Positions 1 to 12,353 of a DNA stretch of 64,000 nt are shown here, piece after piece. Origin of the DNA: Stomoxys calcitrans (lineage: Eukaryota; Arthropoda; Insecta; Diptera; Muscidae); NCBI RefSeq assembly GCF_963082655.1, contig NC_081553.1, positions 157,457,441 through 157,521,440 of the forward strand, given 5' to 3'. A program made the position numbers and the translations under genes. Position 1 is the stretch's first letter. Each line of letters begins with the position of its first letter. The notes below the pieces were generated by a model. That model worked only from the letters and a program-made list of their open reading frames with translations, was not told the DNA's origin and ran no database searches.

Positions 1-1210
1 AGTAGGCCAAACGATAAAAAAATTGGAAATAAGTCTACAACTTTTTATCTGTAGATCTTAGCGTCTCAAACTGTTCAGACATTTGTAGAAGAAGACATAA
101 GCTTTCAGAAAAGTACTGGCGTGGGTCCATATCTTTAATACAGGGTACCAAAGTTGAACACTTTTGACTTCTCCAACCTTCTGGGCGCCATAACTTTTGA
201 TCTACTGAATCGATTTGTAATGAGAAGAGCTTGACGAGATCTAAAAAAAGGCATAATGTACCATGCCATCGTGTACCGTTAACAAGTTATGAGTTGTTTA
301 ATTTTAAAATATCAAAATTTCTACTTGGCTTGTTTCAGTGTATTTTTAATAACTCCGTCAATCTTTAAGCTACAAACTTCAAATTTTACACAATTTGTGC
401 CAGTATATGTATGCACAAAATTAAAAGGAATAATATCAACATCTTAAGAGGATTAGAAATGGCATCGTTTTCAATATGAAAAATATTTTTTTGTAAAAAA
501 ATTGCAAAATTTTTCAAAAAAGGTACTTCCATTTCCTTTAACTTTTCGCACACTTTGGCTATGAAAGCATCATAATTTTTTTTTCCATTTTCACAAAGTG
601 GAGGTGTTAAAAAAAATTTAAGTGTTTTTTTACTTATTCGATATCAAACCCCCCGTTATCTTAAGACCAATATGGCCAAACTTTTTACTAAATTTCAAAA
701 GTATTACACTGACAAAAAGTTCCACTGTGATTTTTTGAACTCAAATTAAAGCCTGAAATGTTTCCAACAATTTAAGGTATGTCTCCCAATAGCATAGCCA
801 TAAAACAGGTCATGCCAGCCAAAATACTACAAAAGTCTATTAGCAAAAAGTGTTAAAAAAACAAGTACTACGTCACATTTTATTGCACATGTTTGTGAGA
901 AACTTTTTTCCTCTATCACTTCTACTACAAAACACAGAAAGAATCATGAAAATATCTCTATCCTGTCCGATTTTATGTAACCGGCAACATAAAGTTCATT
1001 TTTCAAAAAAGCAGAATCTTCCAAATTTGTTTGTTGTCGTCAACATTAGCAATGAAACACGACCACCTCATTAACGCAATATACCTTATTTTAATGGAAA
1101 TTTTTATACCTTTCCAATGATGTATAAAATATTCCTCAACTCGAATAAATCGCATCTAGACTTCATTAAACTCAATATAAAAAATCTCTATATGTGAAAT
1201 GGAATCTTTT
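1..1210 (+). repeat. Family D intronic repeat, copy 1
   Basis: AT-rich sequence without a credible gene. Bases about 640-1100 match 51717-52250 on the same strand and 3260-3740 on the opposite strand; landmarks are 'CTTAAGACCAATA', 'AAGTTCCACTGTGATTTTTT' and the hairpin 'TTATGTAACCGGCAACATAA'. Bases about 118-230 also match 52750-52868 inverted. Family D is thus a dispersed repeat of at least 450 bp. No terminal repeats, target duplication or coding capacity were seen, so its class is unknown. The short open frames here are broken by stops and look fortuitous. Confidence 0.6.
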
Positions 1211-1369
1211 ATAAACTAGAACAGAAAAAGGTCTCCTACAAAAGTTAAAAAAAAAAACTGTAATAAAAATAAGTGTTTTATAATGAAAACACTTTGCATC
1301 GGCGTGTAAATTAGTTCCAAAATAAAAAACAGCATTTTAGTTTTATATAATTTTATATTATTCTCTACA

Positions 1370-2440
1370 AAATACTCTGAAGTATCAAAATTTAAAAGCT
1401 CTTTAATTAGAATGACATCGGGATCGTCCTTATCTATATCGTCACATACTTTAGGTAGCCCTTTAGTTCTGAACAGCGCCTTGCCGTGTTGCCATCATTT
1501 GAATTCGATTCTTCTCTGCTTGTCTCATTTTGTGGAGATCTTGGTTGTGTCTAGCAGAGACAGCACGGTTTCCAGGGCTAGGCCGAAATTTAAGGTCATA
1601 TTATAACTGCAAACAATATTCGATGAATCGGATTCTACAATGCAGGGACAAAATACTGAAATTGAGAGCATTTTCGTTTACTAAATTTTCGTCAAACTTT
1701 TCCTCGAATATCCCATTCTACTTGTCACAAATATTACCTGTCCAATTGGACATAACGCTATCTTTGCATCTATCATAATGAGTTGTAGTTTAAACGATAC
1801 TTTTTTATTTCTTCCTGATTGATTTATAACAATCATGGGTAATGCAGCAAATACTTCCTAGTTGATTTTGCATTTGGAATACTTTCTAGCATCCTCTTTA
1901 ATCTCTTCGGGGATGCTACTGTTAATAGATTGACAATATGTTCAACATTTTTTGGTTGTATTTTTACCAATGCCGTTTTGAACGTATCTTTTTTTTAAAT
2001 TTGGTGGATGTGCGCCAATAATTCCTCTTATTTTTCCTTTCTGGGTTTCTCCGTAACTTCGTCGTATGCTTTACTATGCTGGTCAGGAATCAGCGGTTTA
2101 ATCTTAGTAGATAGATCCGATTTCAGCCACTCTTCATACATTTTGAAAAACTTGATTTTTCGAATAAACATTCTGACAACTTTCTCGCAAATGATTTGTA
2201 GATTTTTTCATGTTTGTCTACAGCGACGTACATATGGTGGTCCAAGGTGTATACAAGTTCCTTAAATGACTCCGTGTATGATTTCGAATCATTTTAGATG
2301 TCCCATGCAATTTTTGAAAGAGTGGAATACTTCTGTATGACTTTCATAACATATGAATGTTCTTTACGCCTCGTCAAAATACAATAATATGAAGAAATCG
2401 TGGATTTTGTTCATTATATTTTTTTGTTGTACAATTTATG
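1370..2440 (-). pseudogene. Unidentified degenerate coding remnant
   Basis: I do not recognise the family. Read on the minus strand, several stretches look like protein: 'DPDVILIKELLNFDTSEYF' near 1400, 'ALNFSILSLHCRIRFIEYC' near 1630-1680, and segments such as 'IYKSFARKLSE' and 'ESFKELVYTLDHH' near 2160-2270. They lie in different frames with stops between them. This suggests a decayed transposon-encoded protein rather than a host exon. No splice sites, catalytic motifs or terminal repeats were identified. Translated similarity search of this interval would settle the identity. Confidence 0.3.
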
Positions 2441-2483
2441 ACCCATTTTAGGTATCAGAAACAATCGTAAAAAAGGGGTCCAC

Positions 2484-2945
2484 ATAGCCTCTTTTTTGGT
2501 CGGTAGGACGGCGAAAATCCTATGGGGATCCAGATCGTGAGAAGACGAGGCTATTACTGAAAGGAAGCAATTAGGAAGTCAGTACAGCTATTGGTATCAT
2601 AACGGGACACATAGGAATACGAGCTCACTTATGTAAAATCGGTGCGGCATGAATAGCATGTGTAGGGCATGCGGGGAAGATGATGAGGTACTGGCATTTC
2701 TAACAGGTACTGGCACTTAGGTGGAAACACAATGCCAGACATGAACCAACTTAGGGGAGTGGTATTGAAAACAATTAAGGATTTTGTAAGTAGCACGAAA
2801 TTCCTAACATAAAATTTTCTTTTAAGAGGTTACTTTATACTTCTTAGAGCGCACAAAAAGCCGATTAATGACTTAAGTGTATGACCATAGTGACATGGGG
2901 CGGATTAATATCTGCACCCTCTTTTCAACCTAACCTACCCTAGCC
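2484..2945 (+). mobile_element. LOA-1 non-LTR retroelement, 3'-end fragment
   Basis: This 5'-truncated piece matches the end of the LOA-1 copy at 34545-34975. Shared landmarks are 'CGGTAGGACG', 'GAAAATCC', 'GAGCTCACTTATG'-like text, 'GGATTAATATC' and a terminus 'CACCCTCTTTTCAA' followed by CTAACCTA-like repeats. Dead-on-arrival 3' fragments of this kind are typical of target-primed reverse transcription. No coding capacity remains. The interval 2946-3239 that follows holds nothing I can name. Confidence 0.65.
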
Positions 2946-3239
2946 TATTTTACTTGCCTCTATGATTATTTACCCGTACTCCAATTTTGTTAAAAAAAAT
3001 GACTTTGAATTATTTATTGGTTGGTTTATTACACATTCATTGATACGGTGGATTTCTTGAGAATTCGACATTACGAAACAGGTAACATATGTCTGCATCA
3101 AATCTGAACACATATATATTCTACAGGTATGAAACACATATTTTTATTCCAATTTTTTAAACTTCTGTAGGAGACTTGTTTTCTGGTGTAACACATTTAT
3201 ATTGCAAACCATTAGGAAATCGATCAATGTTTTAGGCCC

Positions 3240-3745
3240 AGTATAAAGTTCCACTTCACATATTGAGATTTTTACATTGAGTTTAATGAAGTCTAGATGA
3301 AATTAGGGGTAGATAGAATTCGAGTTGAGGAATGTTTTATACATCATTGGAAAGGTGTGAAAATATCCTTAAAAATAAGGTATATTGCCTTATTGAGGTT
3401 GTCGTGTTTCATTGCTCATGATGACGACAACAACCAAATTTGGAATATTCGGTTTTTTTGAAAAATTAACTTTTATGTTGCCGGTTACATAAAATCGGAC
3501 AGGATAGAGATATTTTCATGATTCTTTCTGTGTTTTGTAGTAGAAGTGATAGAGGAAACATGTGCAATTAATTGTGACGTAGTACATGTTTTTTGACAGT
3601 GAATATAGCACTTTTTAAAAATCGATTTTTTTAGTATTTTAGCTGCCATTACCTGATTTATGGCTATGATATTGCGAGACATAACTTTAATAGTTGGAAA
3701 CATTTCAAGCTTTAATTCAAGTCATTTAAAAAAGTTTTCAAAATG
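3240..3745 (-). repeat. Family D intronic repeat, copy 2 (inverted)
   Basis: This is the reverse complement of the 640-1210 segment, including the CCGG-centred hairpin near 3475-3495 and the 'ATAGAGATATTTTCATGATT' text. About 2.1 kb separates it from copy 1, so the pair could fold back in a transcript. The interval 3746-4134 next to it has no recognisable content. Confidence 0.6.
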
Positions 3746-4134
3746 TTCAAATATTGTCGGTAGGACTTAGCGACTGCTATTTTGTTGGGTTGTTAACTTA
3801 CCGATTGCATTCAGAAGTTACCAACAGTTCATATCGACAAATTTTGGTAAAATTTAAATACAGAAAACCACTTAACGAAAAATATTGTAATACTGTCTGT
3901 AAGGACTTAGAGAATTGCACAACTGTAGATCACTATGATCACCAGCTCACTCTTCTGAAGGGGCGTGACCTATAGATAATGTGAAGCGGGAATCCTCTCC
4001 ATCTGTGAAGATACATGTTACTGTCATGGCGAGTCCATCATCTCAGAATCGGGAATTCTTTAAAATGGGAATTCCCAATATCTGTGCTCCGTTACTATGA
4101 ATCGAACGACAAACAGCTAAACACATCTTCTACT

Positions 4135-4762
4135 TCGCCGTCATGTTAATAGAAGATTTAGAAATAAAATTTGTCCAGATTGAATTTATGGGCATTTTCG
4201 TAGCTTCTTTTTTCAATAGATGCTCAGTAAAAAGTGATTTGGATATTAATATAATGTCCAAGTATTTATATGCGTTTACTATTCTCATCCTTTCTCCTTT
4301 AAATAACTATTTTCATTTGCAGACAGCTTTCTTTCCTAAAAACCATTATTTCGGACTTAATTTGGGTCACTTCCATCCCCCATCTGTCGCAGTACGATTC
4401 TAAGTTTTCTCTCATTTGCTGCAAAATCGTTAGGCTATCAGCCATTATAACTATGTCATCCGCTTCCATTAAAAGACGAAAGTTTATCTCATCTGCGAAA
4501 AGACCGCACTCAAGATTGTTGTGTAAATCATTAAGGTATATAGCAAACAGAATTGGGGACAATAAGAAAGCTTGTTTAACGCCAGTACAAGTATCAAAAT
4601 ACCCCGACATTTTGGTGTCTGGCCAAACTGCTGACACTGTGTTTCCATAGATATTCTCAACAAAATGTATGTATTTATTCCGTCAAACAGCTCGGCAGAG
4701 GTATTCCCGCACCCTGGGAGGGCGCAAAGCTCGACCTGGTGAGAAAGATGGATATCCCCCAA
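4135..4762 (-). pseudogene. Non-LTR reverse transcriptase fragment
   Basis: The minus strand encodes a reverse-transcriptase palm segment. It reads 'LSPILFAIYLNDL', then 'LLMEADDIVIMAD' with the catalytic Asp-Asp pair (normally Y/F-x-D-D; here A-D-D), then 'CDRWGMEV' and 'KSEIMVFRK'. The longest intact piece is 112 residues (4299-4637). Flanking pieces continue in other frames: 'ELFDGINTYILLR' upstream near 4680-4710 and a 'NAYKYLD'-like stretch downstream near 4250. There is no endonuclease or ORF1, so this is an isolated remnant. Clade assignment is uncertain. Confidence 0.7.
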
Positions 4763-4825
4763 CTTACAAAGGTGACGGTCTTCATCAAGGGACAGGGCAG
4801 TAAATCATAATTTTTATACCAAGGT

Positions 4826-6395
4826 TTGGTCGCAGAGAAGTGGGAGTTTTGCCACAGGGAGGAGAAGGAGGAAGGAACTCTCCTTGGGGTTGGCATTGAT
4901 CAAGTCGCCGACGATGGACCCATCACTGACTTCAAGATTCGGAATACTAGGATAGGTAAAAATCCTAATATTGAAACATTAGGTAGCCCAGCGACAGGAG
5001 TTTCAATGCAGCCTAACGAACAGGGAGCCGATTTGGAAAACTAAGAAAGGCAAAGATCCTAGTATTGAAACATCAAGCAGTACAGGGAATGAAAACTCAA
5101 TACAGCCTAACGAGCAGGGACCCGACAATGAAACCATTACCGACTTTCTCAAGATTGGGAAGACTAGGATAGGCAAAGAACCTAATACGAAGACATCAGG
5201 CAGTGCAGTGACAGGAAAGTCAATACTATCTAAAGAATCAGTCAATACTATCATCACCAACTTCCAAAATGCCAACTTACTGGAGAACCAATGATTGGAG
5301 TAATCCAGATAAACCTTCACCGGTGCGAGACTGCTACACACGCTATGATGGAGAAAATCAGAAAGGGCAAGATTCATATTGCTTTAATTCAGGACCCATG
5401 GACGACCCGGAACAAAGTTTCTGTACTGAACCATATCAATTACCAATTATTCTATGCTAACATTGGTACGCGGCCGAGGACCTGCGTTATTTGTCATAAA
5501 AATTTGAATTACATATTTTCCCCAGAGTTGTCAACGTCGGATGCAACATTGGTCAGGAAACGAGGTACTAATAGGGTGCGATGCGAACTCTCACCACATT
5601 TCGTGGGGTAGTACCAACACTCACAAGCGGGGCCAAGCCCTGGCAAAGTTCTTGAATACTAACGACCTAATAACACTTAATATTGGTAACACCACTACCT
5701 TTTCTAATACGATTAGGGAGGAGGTGTTAGATGTGACGATATGCTCGGAAAATCTAATCGATGAGGTTTAGGATTGGAGCGTCTCCATGGAACTCTCTTT
5801 CTCTGACCATCGCTGCATTAGGTTTAGAATAGCACGGCCAGCGCCGAATCCGGTAAGCTTCTCGAATAAATTGAAACATTGAAGAAAATATCAACAGGAT
5901 TACGACTGCACTGGTGGGGTCTTTCGAAGATAGTTGTCCTCTCCGGTAAAGGAAATCAGCCCAAGAAAAGCCCTGGATGACCGGGGAGATTCGCAATCTT
6001 GGGAAAGAGGTTCGAAGACTTTTTAACAAAGCATGCCGTAAAAAAGCTGTATTGGGATGTGTATTACACACGGCTCAAGGAATACAATAAGAGAGAAAGG
6101 AGGCAAAATGTGCCTCCTGGAAGCTTTTCTGCGAACAGGTCGACAGCGTTAATGACGCCGCCAATATAAAAAAGTTTCTCTCACAAAACCCATGTCCAAA
6201 CTGAAACATAAGTAGACGACATGGGAGTGAGAGCAGAGACAGCGGAGGACACGTTGGGGCTTTTGATGAAAACCCATTTTCCACAGGATACGACGGGACT
6301 CACGGAAACAAACCATTCAAGGCATCCGAACCTGGTGGAATATTTCCGGCGTTACTACAGAAAGAGGCGGACTATCTGGGTGGAATTTTAACGAA
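4826..6395 (+). mobile_element. LOA-1 non-LTR element, 5' portion (ORF1, endonuclease, start of RT)
   Basis: Coding order is preserved but broken by frameshifts and stops. An ORF1 segment (4826-5044, with 'EKWEFCHREEKEEG') is followed by tandem protein repeats. Next comes an apurinic-type endonuclease: 'VIQINLHRCETATHAMMEK', then 'IHIALIQDPW' (residue-identical in style to L/R1/LOA endonucleases), then 'LIGCDANSHHISWGS' and 'EEVLDVTICSENL' (5291-5771). The linker to the RT ends with 'AEDTLGLLMKTHFPQD' near 6240-6290. The copy stops at about 6395 before the catalytic RT core. Related copies are at 21377-24850 (minus) and 33160-34985 (plus). ORF2 similarity suggests the R1/LOA group. Clearly inactive. 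Confidence 0.75.
4930..5260 (+). repeat. Tandem coding repeats inside LOA-1 ORF1
   Basis: There are about three degenerate units of roughly 85-125 bp. Each has text like 'GATCCTAATATTGAAACAT', then 'AATGCAGCCTAACGA', then 'CAGGGA(G/C)CCGA'. In protein form the unit is approximately K-x-PNI-x-TSGS...MQPNEQG-x-DDETI. The fuller array is in the minus-strand copy at 23430-24060. Confidence 0.7.
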
Positions 6396-7074
6396 ATTTA
6401 TGTCGTAACAAACATTGTGAGTGCGACAACTTTGTAGAAACCCAATATTTTTAGAAAGCATGGTTGAATTAACAATGTTGGCTTACATGCTCAGTTGATG
6501 GAATTGTCCAACTCCAGAGTTGTTTCCAAATCCGAAATGCATGGTTTGGATTTTAAAATTTCTTCACATTGTTTTAAATTATATTTTACACACTGTTTCC
6601 CATGATAATGCAAATTAAAAGAATTATTTGAAAGGAATTTTTGGGAGAATCAGTACATGAAAACGAAAATTCTTTAGTACTCCCTAGTGTCCAATTACAA
6701 TCTTTATATTACTAGGCCCAATTCGATATGCTTCAAGGCTGAATACAGCAGCCGGCACAGAAACAATAAGAGCCGGTTAATTATGTGACTACTCCCGGTA
6801 TGCAATTTCACTCAAACTACAAATAGATACAGCCCTCATATAAACCGATTCCTGGGTTTGAGTGCATGAGTCCTTAAAAGCCTCAATTTTCATCCGATTT
6901 GGCTTAAATTTAGAATAAAGACTTGATCTATTCCAACATCCATCCAAGTATGATCCTGATCGGTCTTTTTTTTTCATTCATTCTTAAGTCTAAGATTATA
7001 TAATCCTTATAGACTAAATCATAACTGAATATATATACAATACAAATAAATACAAAATTTAAGATAAAATGAAA
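6396..7074. other. No gene seen; short repeat-like module
   Basis: No coding signal was found. Around 6800-6990 the text resembles the ATATAAACCGAT / GATTTGGCT core found in families A-C and at 12951-13170, so part of this stretch is probably another decayed repeat of that group. Confidence 0.4.
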
Positions 7075-8365
7075 ACAAGTAAAAGCGTGCTAAGTTCGGC
7101 CGGGCCGAATCTTATATACCCTCCACCATGGATCGCATTTGTCGAGTTCTTTTCCCGGCATCTCTTCTTAGGCAAAACAGGATATAAGAAAAGATTTGCT
7201 CTGCTATTAGAGCGATATCGAGATATGCTCCGGTTTGGACCACAATTAAATTATATGTTGGAGACCTGTGTAAAATGTCAGCCAATTCGAATAAGAATTG
7301 CGCTCTTTGTGAGCTCAAAAAGCAAAATAGAGAGATCGATTTATATGGGAGCTGTATCGGACTATGGACCGATTCAGACCATAATAAACACGTATGTTGA
7401 TGGTCATGAAAGAATCCGTCGTACAAAATTTCAGGCAAATCGGATAATAATTGCGACCTCTAGAGGCTCAAGAAGTCAAGATCCCAGATCGGTTTATATG
7501 GCAGCTATATCAGGTTATGAAACGACTTGTATTTTATTTGACATAGTGGTTGAAAGTACCAATAAAAAACGTCTTGCGAAATTTCAGCCAAATCGGATAG
7601 GAATTGCGCCCTCTAGAAGCTCAAGAAGTCAAGTCCCCAGATCTGTTTATATGACAGCTATATAAGGTTATGGACCAATTTGAACCATACTTGGCACAGT
7701 TGTTGGATATCGTAACAAAACACGTCGTTCAAAATTTCATTCCAATCGGATAAGAATTGCGCACTCTAGACGCTCAAGAAGTCAAGTCCCCAGATCTGTT
7801 AATATGACAGCTATATAAGGTTATGGACCGATTTGAACCATACTTGGCACAGTTGTTGGATATCATAACAAAATACTACGTGTCAAAATTCATTCAAATC
7901 GTTTATATGACAGCTATATAAGGTTATGCACCGATTTGAACCATACTTGGCACAGTTGTTGGATATCGTAACAAAACACGTCGTTCAAAATTTCATTCCA
8001 ATCGGATAAGAATTGCGCACTCTAGAGGCTCAAGAAGTCAAGACCCAAGATCGGTTTATATGGCAGCTATATCAAAACATGGACCGATATGGCCCATTTA
8101 CAATACCAACCGACCTACACTAATAAGAAGTATTTGTGCAAAATTTCAAGCGGCTAGCTTTACTCCTTCGGAAGTTAGCGTGCTTTCGACAGACAGACGG
8201 ACGGACGGACGGACAGACGGACGGACATGGCTAGATCGACATAAAATGTCGCGACGATCAAGAATATATATACTTTATGGGGTCTCAGACGAATATTTCG
8301 AGTAGTTACAAACAGAATGACGAAATTAGTATACCCCCCATCTTATGGTGGAGGGTATAAAAATA
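7075..8365 (+). repeat. Family A repeat, copy A1
   Basis: It begins 'ACAAGTAAAAGCGTGCTAAG', followed by a GC-rich palindrome TTCGGCCGGGCCGAA and 'TATACCCTCCACCATGG'. It ends with '(GGAC)n', 'CTTTATGGGGTCTCAGACG' and 'ATGGTGGAGGGTATAAAA'. The two termini therefore share a short inverted motif, TATACCCTCCACCAT. The interior is tandem 153-bp units, with TTTATATGG landmarks at 7340, 7493, 7646, 7799, 7902 and 8055; one unit is shortened to 103 bp. The 198-aa open frame at 7069-7665 exists because 153 is divisible by 3. It has no domain and I do not call it a gene. Confidence 0.8.
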
Positions 8366-9859
8366 ACAAGTAAAAGCGTGCTAAGTTCGGCCGGGCCGAA
8401 TCTTATATACCCTCCACCATGGATCGCATTTGTCGAGTTCTTTTCCCGGCATCTCTTCTTAGGCAAAAAAAGGATATAAGAAAAGAGTTGCTCTGCTATT
8501 AAAACGATATCAAGATATGGTCCGGTTCGGACCACAATTAAATTATATGTTGGAGACCTGTGTAAAATTTCAGCCAATTCGTATAAGAATTGCGCCCATT
8601 GGGGCTCACGAAGTAAAATAGAGAAAACGATTTATATGGGATCTGTATCGGGCTATAGACCGATTCAGACCATAATAAACACGTTTGTTGATGGTCATGA
8701 GAGGATCCGTCGCACAAAATTTCAGGCATATCGGTAATAATAATTGCGACTTCTAGGGGTCAAGAAGTCAAGATCCCAGATCGGTTTATATGGCAGCTAT
8801 ATCAGGTTATGAACCGATTTGAACCTTATTTGACACAGTTGTTGAAAGTAAAAATAAAATACGTCATGCAAAATTTCAGCCAAAACGGATAGGAATTGCG
8901 CCCTCTAGAAGCTCAAGAAGTCAAATCCCCAGATCTGTTTATATGACAGCTATATCAGATTATGGACCGATTTCAACCATACTTGGCACAGTTGTTGGAT
9001 ATCATAACGAAATACTTGGTGCCAAAAATTCATTTAAATCGGATAAGAATTGCGCACTCTAGAGGCTCAAGAAGTCAAGACCCAAGATCGGTTTATATGG
9101 CAGCTATATCAGGTTATGGACCGATTTAAACCATACTTGGCACAGTTGTTGAATATAATAACAAAACACGTCGTGCAAAATTTCATTCCAATCGGATAAG
9201 AATTGCGCACTTTAGAGGCTCAAGAAGTCAAGACCCAAGATCGGTTTATATGGCAGTTATATCAGGTTATGGACCGATTTGAACCATACTTGGCACAGTT
9301 GTTGGATATCATAACAAAACACGTCGTGCAAAATTTCATTTCAATCGGATAAGAATTGCGCCCTCTAGAGGCTCAAGAAGTCAAGACCCAAGATCGGTTT
9401 ATATGGCAGCTATATCAGGTTATGGACCGATTTGAACCATACTTGGCACAGTTGTTGGATATCATAAAAAAACACGCCGTATAAAATTTCATTCGAATCA
9501 GATAAGAATTGCGCACTCTAGAGGCTCAAGAAGTCAAGACCCAAGATCGGTTTATATGGCAGCTATATCAAAACATGGACTGATATGGCCCATTTACAAT
9601 ACCAACCGACCTACACTAATAAGAAGTATTTGTGCAAAATTTCAAGAGGCTAGCTTTACTCCTTCGGAAGATAGCGTGCTTTCGACAGACAGACGGACGG
9701 ACGGACGGACAGACGGACGGACATGGCTAGATCGACATGAAATGTCACGACGATCAAGAATATATATACTTTATGGGGTCTCAGACGAATATTTCGAGTA
9801 GTTACAAACAGAATGACGAAATTAGTATACCCCCCATCTTATGGTGGAGGGTATAAAAA
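8366..9859 (+). repeat. Family A repeat, copy A2
   Basis: It follows A1 head-to-tail with no spacer; the junction reads GTATAAAAATAACAAGTAAAAG. The units are very regular, with TTTATATGG landmarks at 8631, 8785, 8938, 9092, 9245, 9398 and 9551, a spacing of 153-154 bp. It ends with a (GGAC)n tract at about 9683-9722 and the conserved 'ATGGTGGAGGGTATAAAA'. It is nearly identical to the inverted copy A3 at 14159-15676. No protein-coding function is supported. Confidence 0.8.
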
Positions 9860-10040
9860 CTATGTATTAAGGTGTAGTATAAAGTTTCTTTTAACAGATC
9901 ACGAGGTGGCGTAAAGGGTTAAATAACTTAATTGAAGCAGCTGATAGTTACGGGATGGTCTAAAAGAAACATTTATATAAATTCTATTCAAAATGATATC
10001 GGAGATTATTTTGACTTGCGTAATTTTGAGAAGGAAAGTA
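9860..10040. other. No feature recognised
   Basis: Spacer between family A copy A2 and the CR1/Jockey-like element. No coding or repeat structure was recognised. Confidence 0.3.
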
Positions 10041-10044
10041 ATAT

Positions 10045-12075
10045 TTAGCATTGTACGTCGGTTTTCAATGAAGGTAATTTAATTAAGTTTAATCTGAATT
10101 CATACGACAGATGGGCCCGAGGATCCCAGCCACGCCCCCTGACGGAAAATAAAATAAATTGTGTTTGAACCGACTCAAACGCATTTGAGTGAATAGAATA
10201 GGCCGGATCCCATATAATGGACTCATATTCTAAACTACTACTCACAAATTGACTGTTGGCCCAACAGAATTCCCAAATCATGAATAGAATCCCGTACTAT
10301 ACTTTACAATCATTCAAATAATAGCTTATGTCTATCTTCTTGAGCCGAAAGAAAGACATATGTTTACATTTCAAAGTGTTAAGTTCCAACAAGTTAGTAT
10401 TGTACCATTTATAGATCAGATTGCAATATGCATTACATCATCTGCATACATTAGAGGGACACCATTTCTTATTTTGACCATTTGAGCTCTTAGGTAGGAT
10501 TTTATCCAGTTCAAGAATGCCTTGGAAAACTCCATAACATACAACTTCAATAACAATTATTCATGATTAACCTAATCAAAAGTTTCACTGAAGTCCGTAT
10601 AAATACAATCCGTCTGATATCGCCTTCTAAACCCTTCATTCACAATTGTAATTAATTTCAAAAGATTTGTTAAAGTAGACCGATGTTTCCGGAAGCCATG
10701 TTGAAATTTACAAAAATAGATGAAACTTAAAAAGAGAATGCCTCAGTCACCATATTTTCAAATAATTTTGGAATTGTGTTCAATTTAGTAATTCCTCTAT
10801 AGTTCGACGCTTTAGTTCCAATACCCGATTTAAATAAAGGAACAATAAAAGATTCTTTCCAAATTGGTGGTAAATAGCCAGTATCCAGAGACTTATTAAA
10901 TATTTTAGAGAGAGGAAATGCAAAATTTTCTGCACAGTGTTTAAAAATACACGAAGGGATTTCATTCGGGCCTGGGCCCGTTGTGTCCTTTAGGCATTTC
11001 AGATTGCGTAACACTTTTGTAACATCTAATAATGGAACAGTAATAGTCAAAAATTCCGTAATACCATAGAGAAAGTGGTGTGTAGAATTATATACTTTAT
11101 CAGTATAGGTTATTTTAAAAATGAGGCAAATAAATTAGTAATTCCAGTGTCATCATCTGCAACATCTTTTCCGAAATGTAACATCTTTGGACAAACATAA
11201 GATCGACGCTTAGATTTAATGAAACCAAAAAAAGATTTAGGATTACATATCAATTCATTCCTCATTCTCCATATATAGCCATGATATAGTCTTTTATGTC
11301 AGATGGTATATTCCGATCTTATGACGGTGTAATTTACAAAGTCCAAAGTAGAACCACTTTTTTAAAATCTTTTATAAAGCTTATTTTCCTGTTCTTTAAT
11401 CTTTATAAAGCAGCAGAATTCCACGACGAACCAGTATTCCTAGAAATAAATGTGTTCGGAACAGCTCTAGATATCTTCAAAATAGAGTAAAACATTTCAA
11501 TCATCTTATCTAATGACTCCAAAGATTGAAATATAGTCCAATCGATCCAACCTAAAAATGAATTCAATTGGTTGTAGTCTGTTTTAGAGAAACAATAGCT
11601 AGTTTCGACCAACTAAGAGTTAGATGGATCCTTAGAAGAGGACTCTAAGGATAATTGTACCTTTAGTGTTGGATGATATTTATAAATATTATTAATTTCT
11701 AGTAAGCCGAAACTAAATAATGGTCTAATACATTGCTTAATACTTTCAATAATGCAGTAGGTAAAAGATCATTAGTGTCCGGACTATACGTCCTTTTTAT
11801 GTTTGGCAAAACAATCTCCGAGAGCAATTAGGATATCGTTAGACTGATTCAATTGACCAAAGAATAGACGACGTATGCTAGACATATACATCTTGGAGGC
11901 AGGTCTCAGTGAATCCAATTAAATCGCGATTTAAATCAAAACTATCAATAAATAGGGGGGATAACACAGAATTTAAGCCTCCAACATTTTGATATACAAT
12001 GTAAATATCTTTAACAGAAGGTGTTACAATAAGTTTCTTGAACCACATCAGATTTTTGAGTATCCCTCTAAACAT
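10045..12075 (-). pseudogene. CR1/Jockey-like non-LTR element, ORF2 remnant (endonuclease + RT)
   Basis: Read on the minus strand, the ORF2 begins near 12075. An endonuclease start 'YQNVGGLNSVLSPLF' leads to 'DLIGFTETCLQD', the usual N-terminal endonuclease signature. The RT N-terminal region lies at 10727-11050: 'GPNEIPSCIFKHCAENFA', then 'YLPPIWKESFIVPLFKSG', then 'NYRGITKLNTIPKLFE'. An 'ADDVMHIAI'-like catalytic motif is near 10420. Many stops and frameshifts interrupt the frame, so the element is dead. It is followed on the same strand by the PHD-finger ORF1 upstream (12354-12854). The PHD-type ORF1 favours CR1/L3-like elements, though Jockey remains possible. Confidence 0.75.
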
Positions 12076-12353
12076 ATTCGTGAATTACAGCTTTAGGAGG
12101 CCAGAAAGATGGATTTAAAATTATTTCAAAAATATATTCAGAAACATTAATTTAAAATGTAGTCTTACTACATATTTTTCAGCATATTTAAATTTAAAGA
12201 CCTTAATCTCATGAATAGCGCTAATCTTGCTAATAATATATGTAGTTATATCGTTTTCGGAAGTTTCAGCAGCAAAATATCGTTTTCTTCGGTACGATAA
12301 CACGTAAATTTGGACTTGGAGTGCTTGGAACATTTATAGATTTCGGCTGGTTT

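Noticed and set aside
7069..7665. 198-codon open frame in family A copy A1, and similar frames in A2, A3 and A5.
   Set aside because: It arises from 153-bp units that preserve frame. There is no recognisable domain, and the frames break differently in each copy.
8560..9700. Regular direct repeats considered as a CRISPR array.
   Set aside because: The units are 153 bp and contiguous without distinct spacers, in an animal genome with no cas genes.
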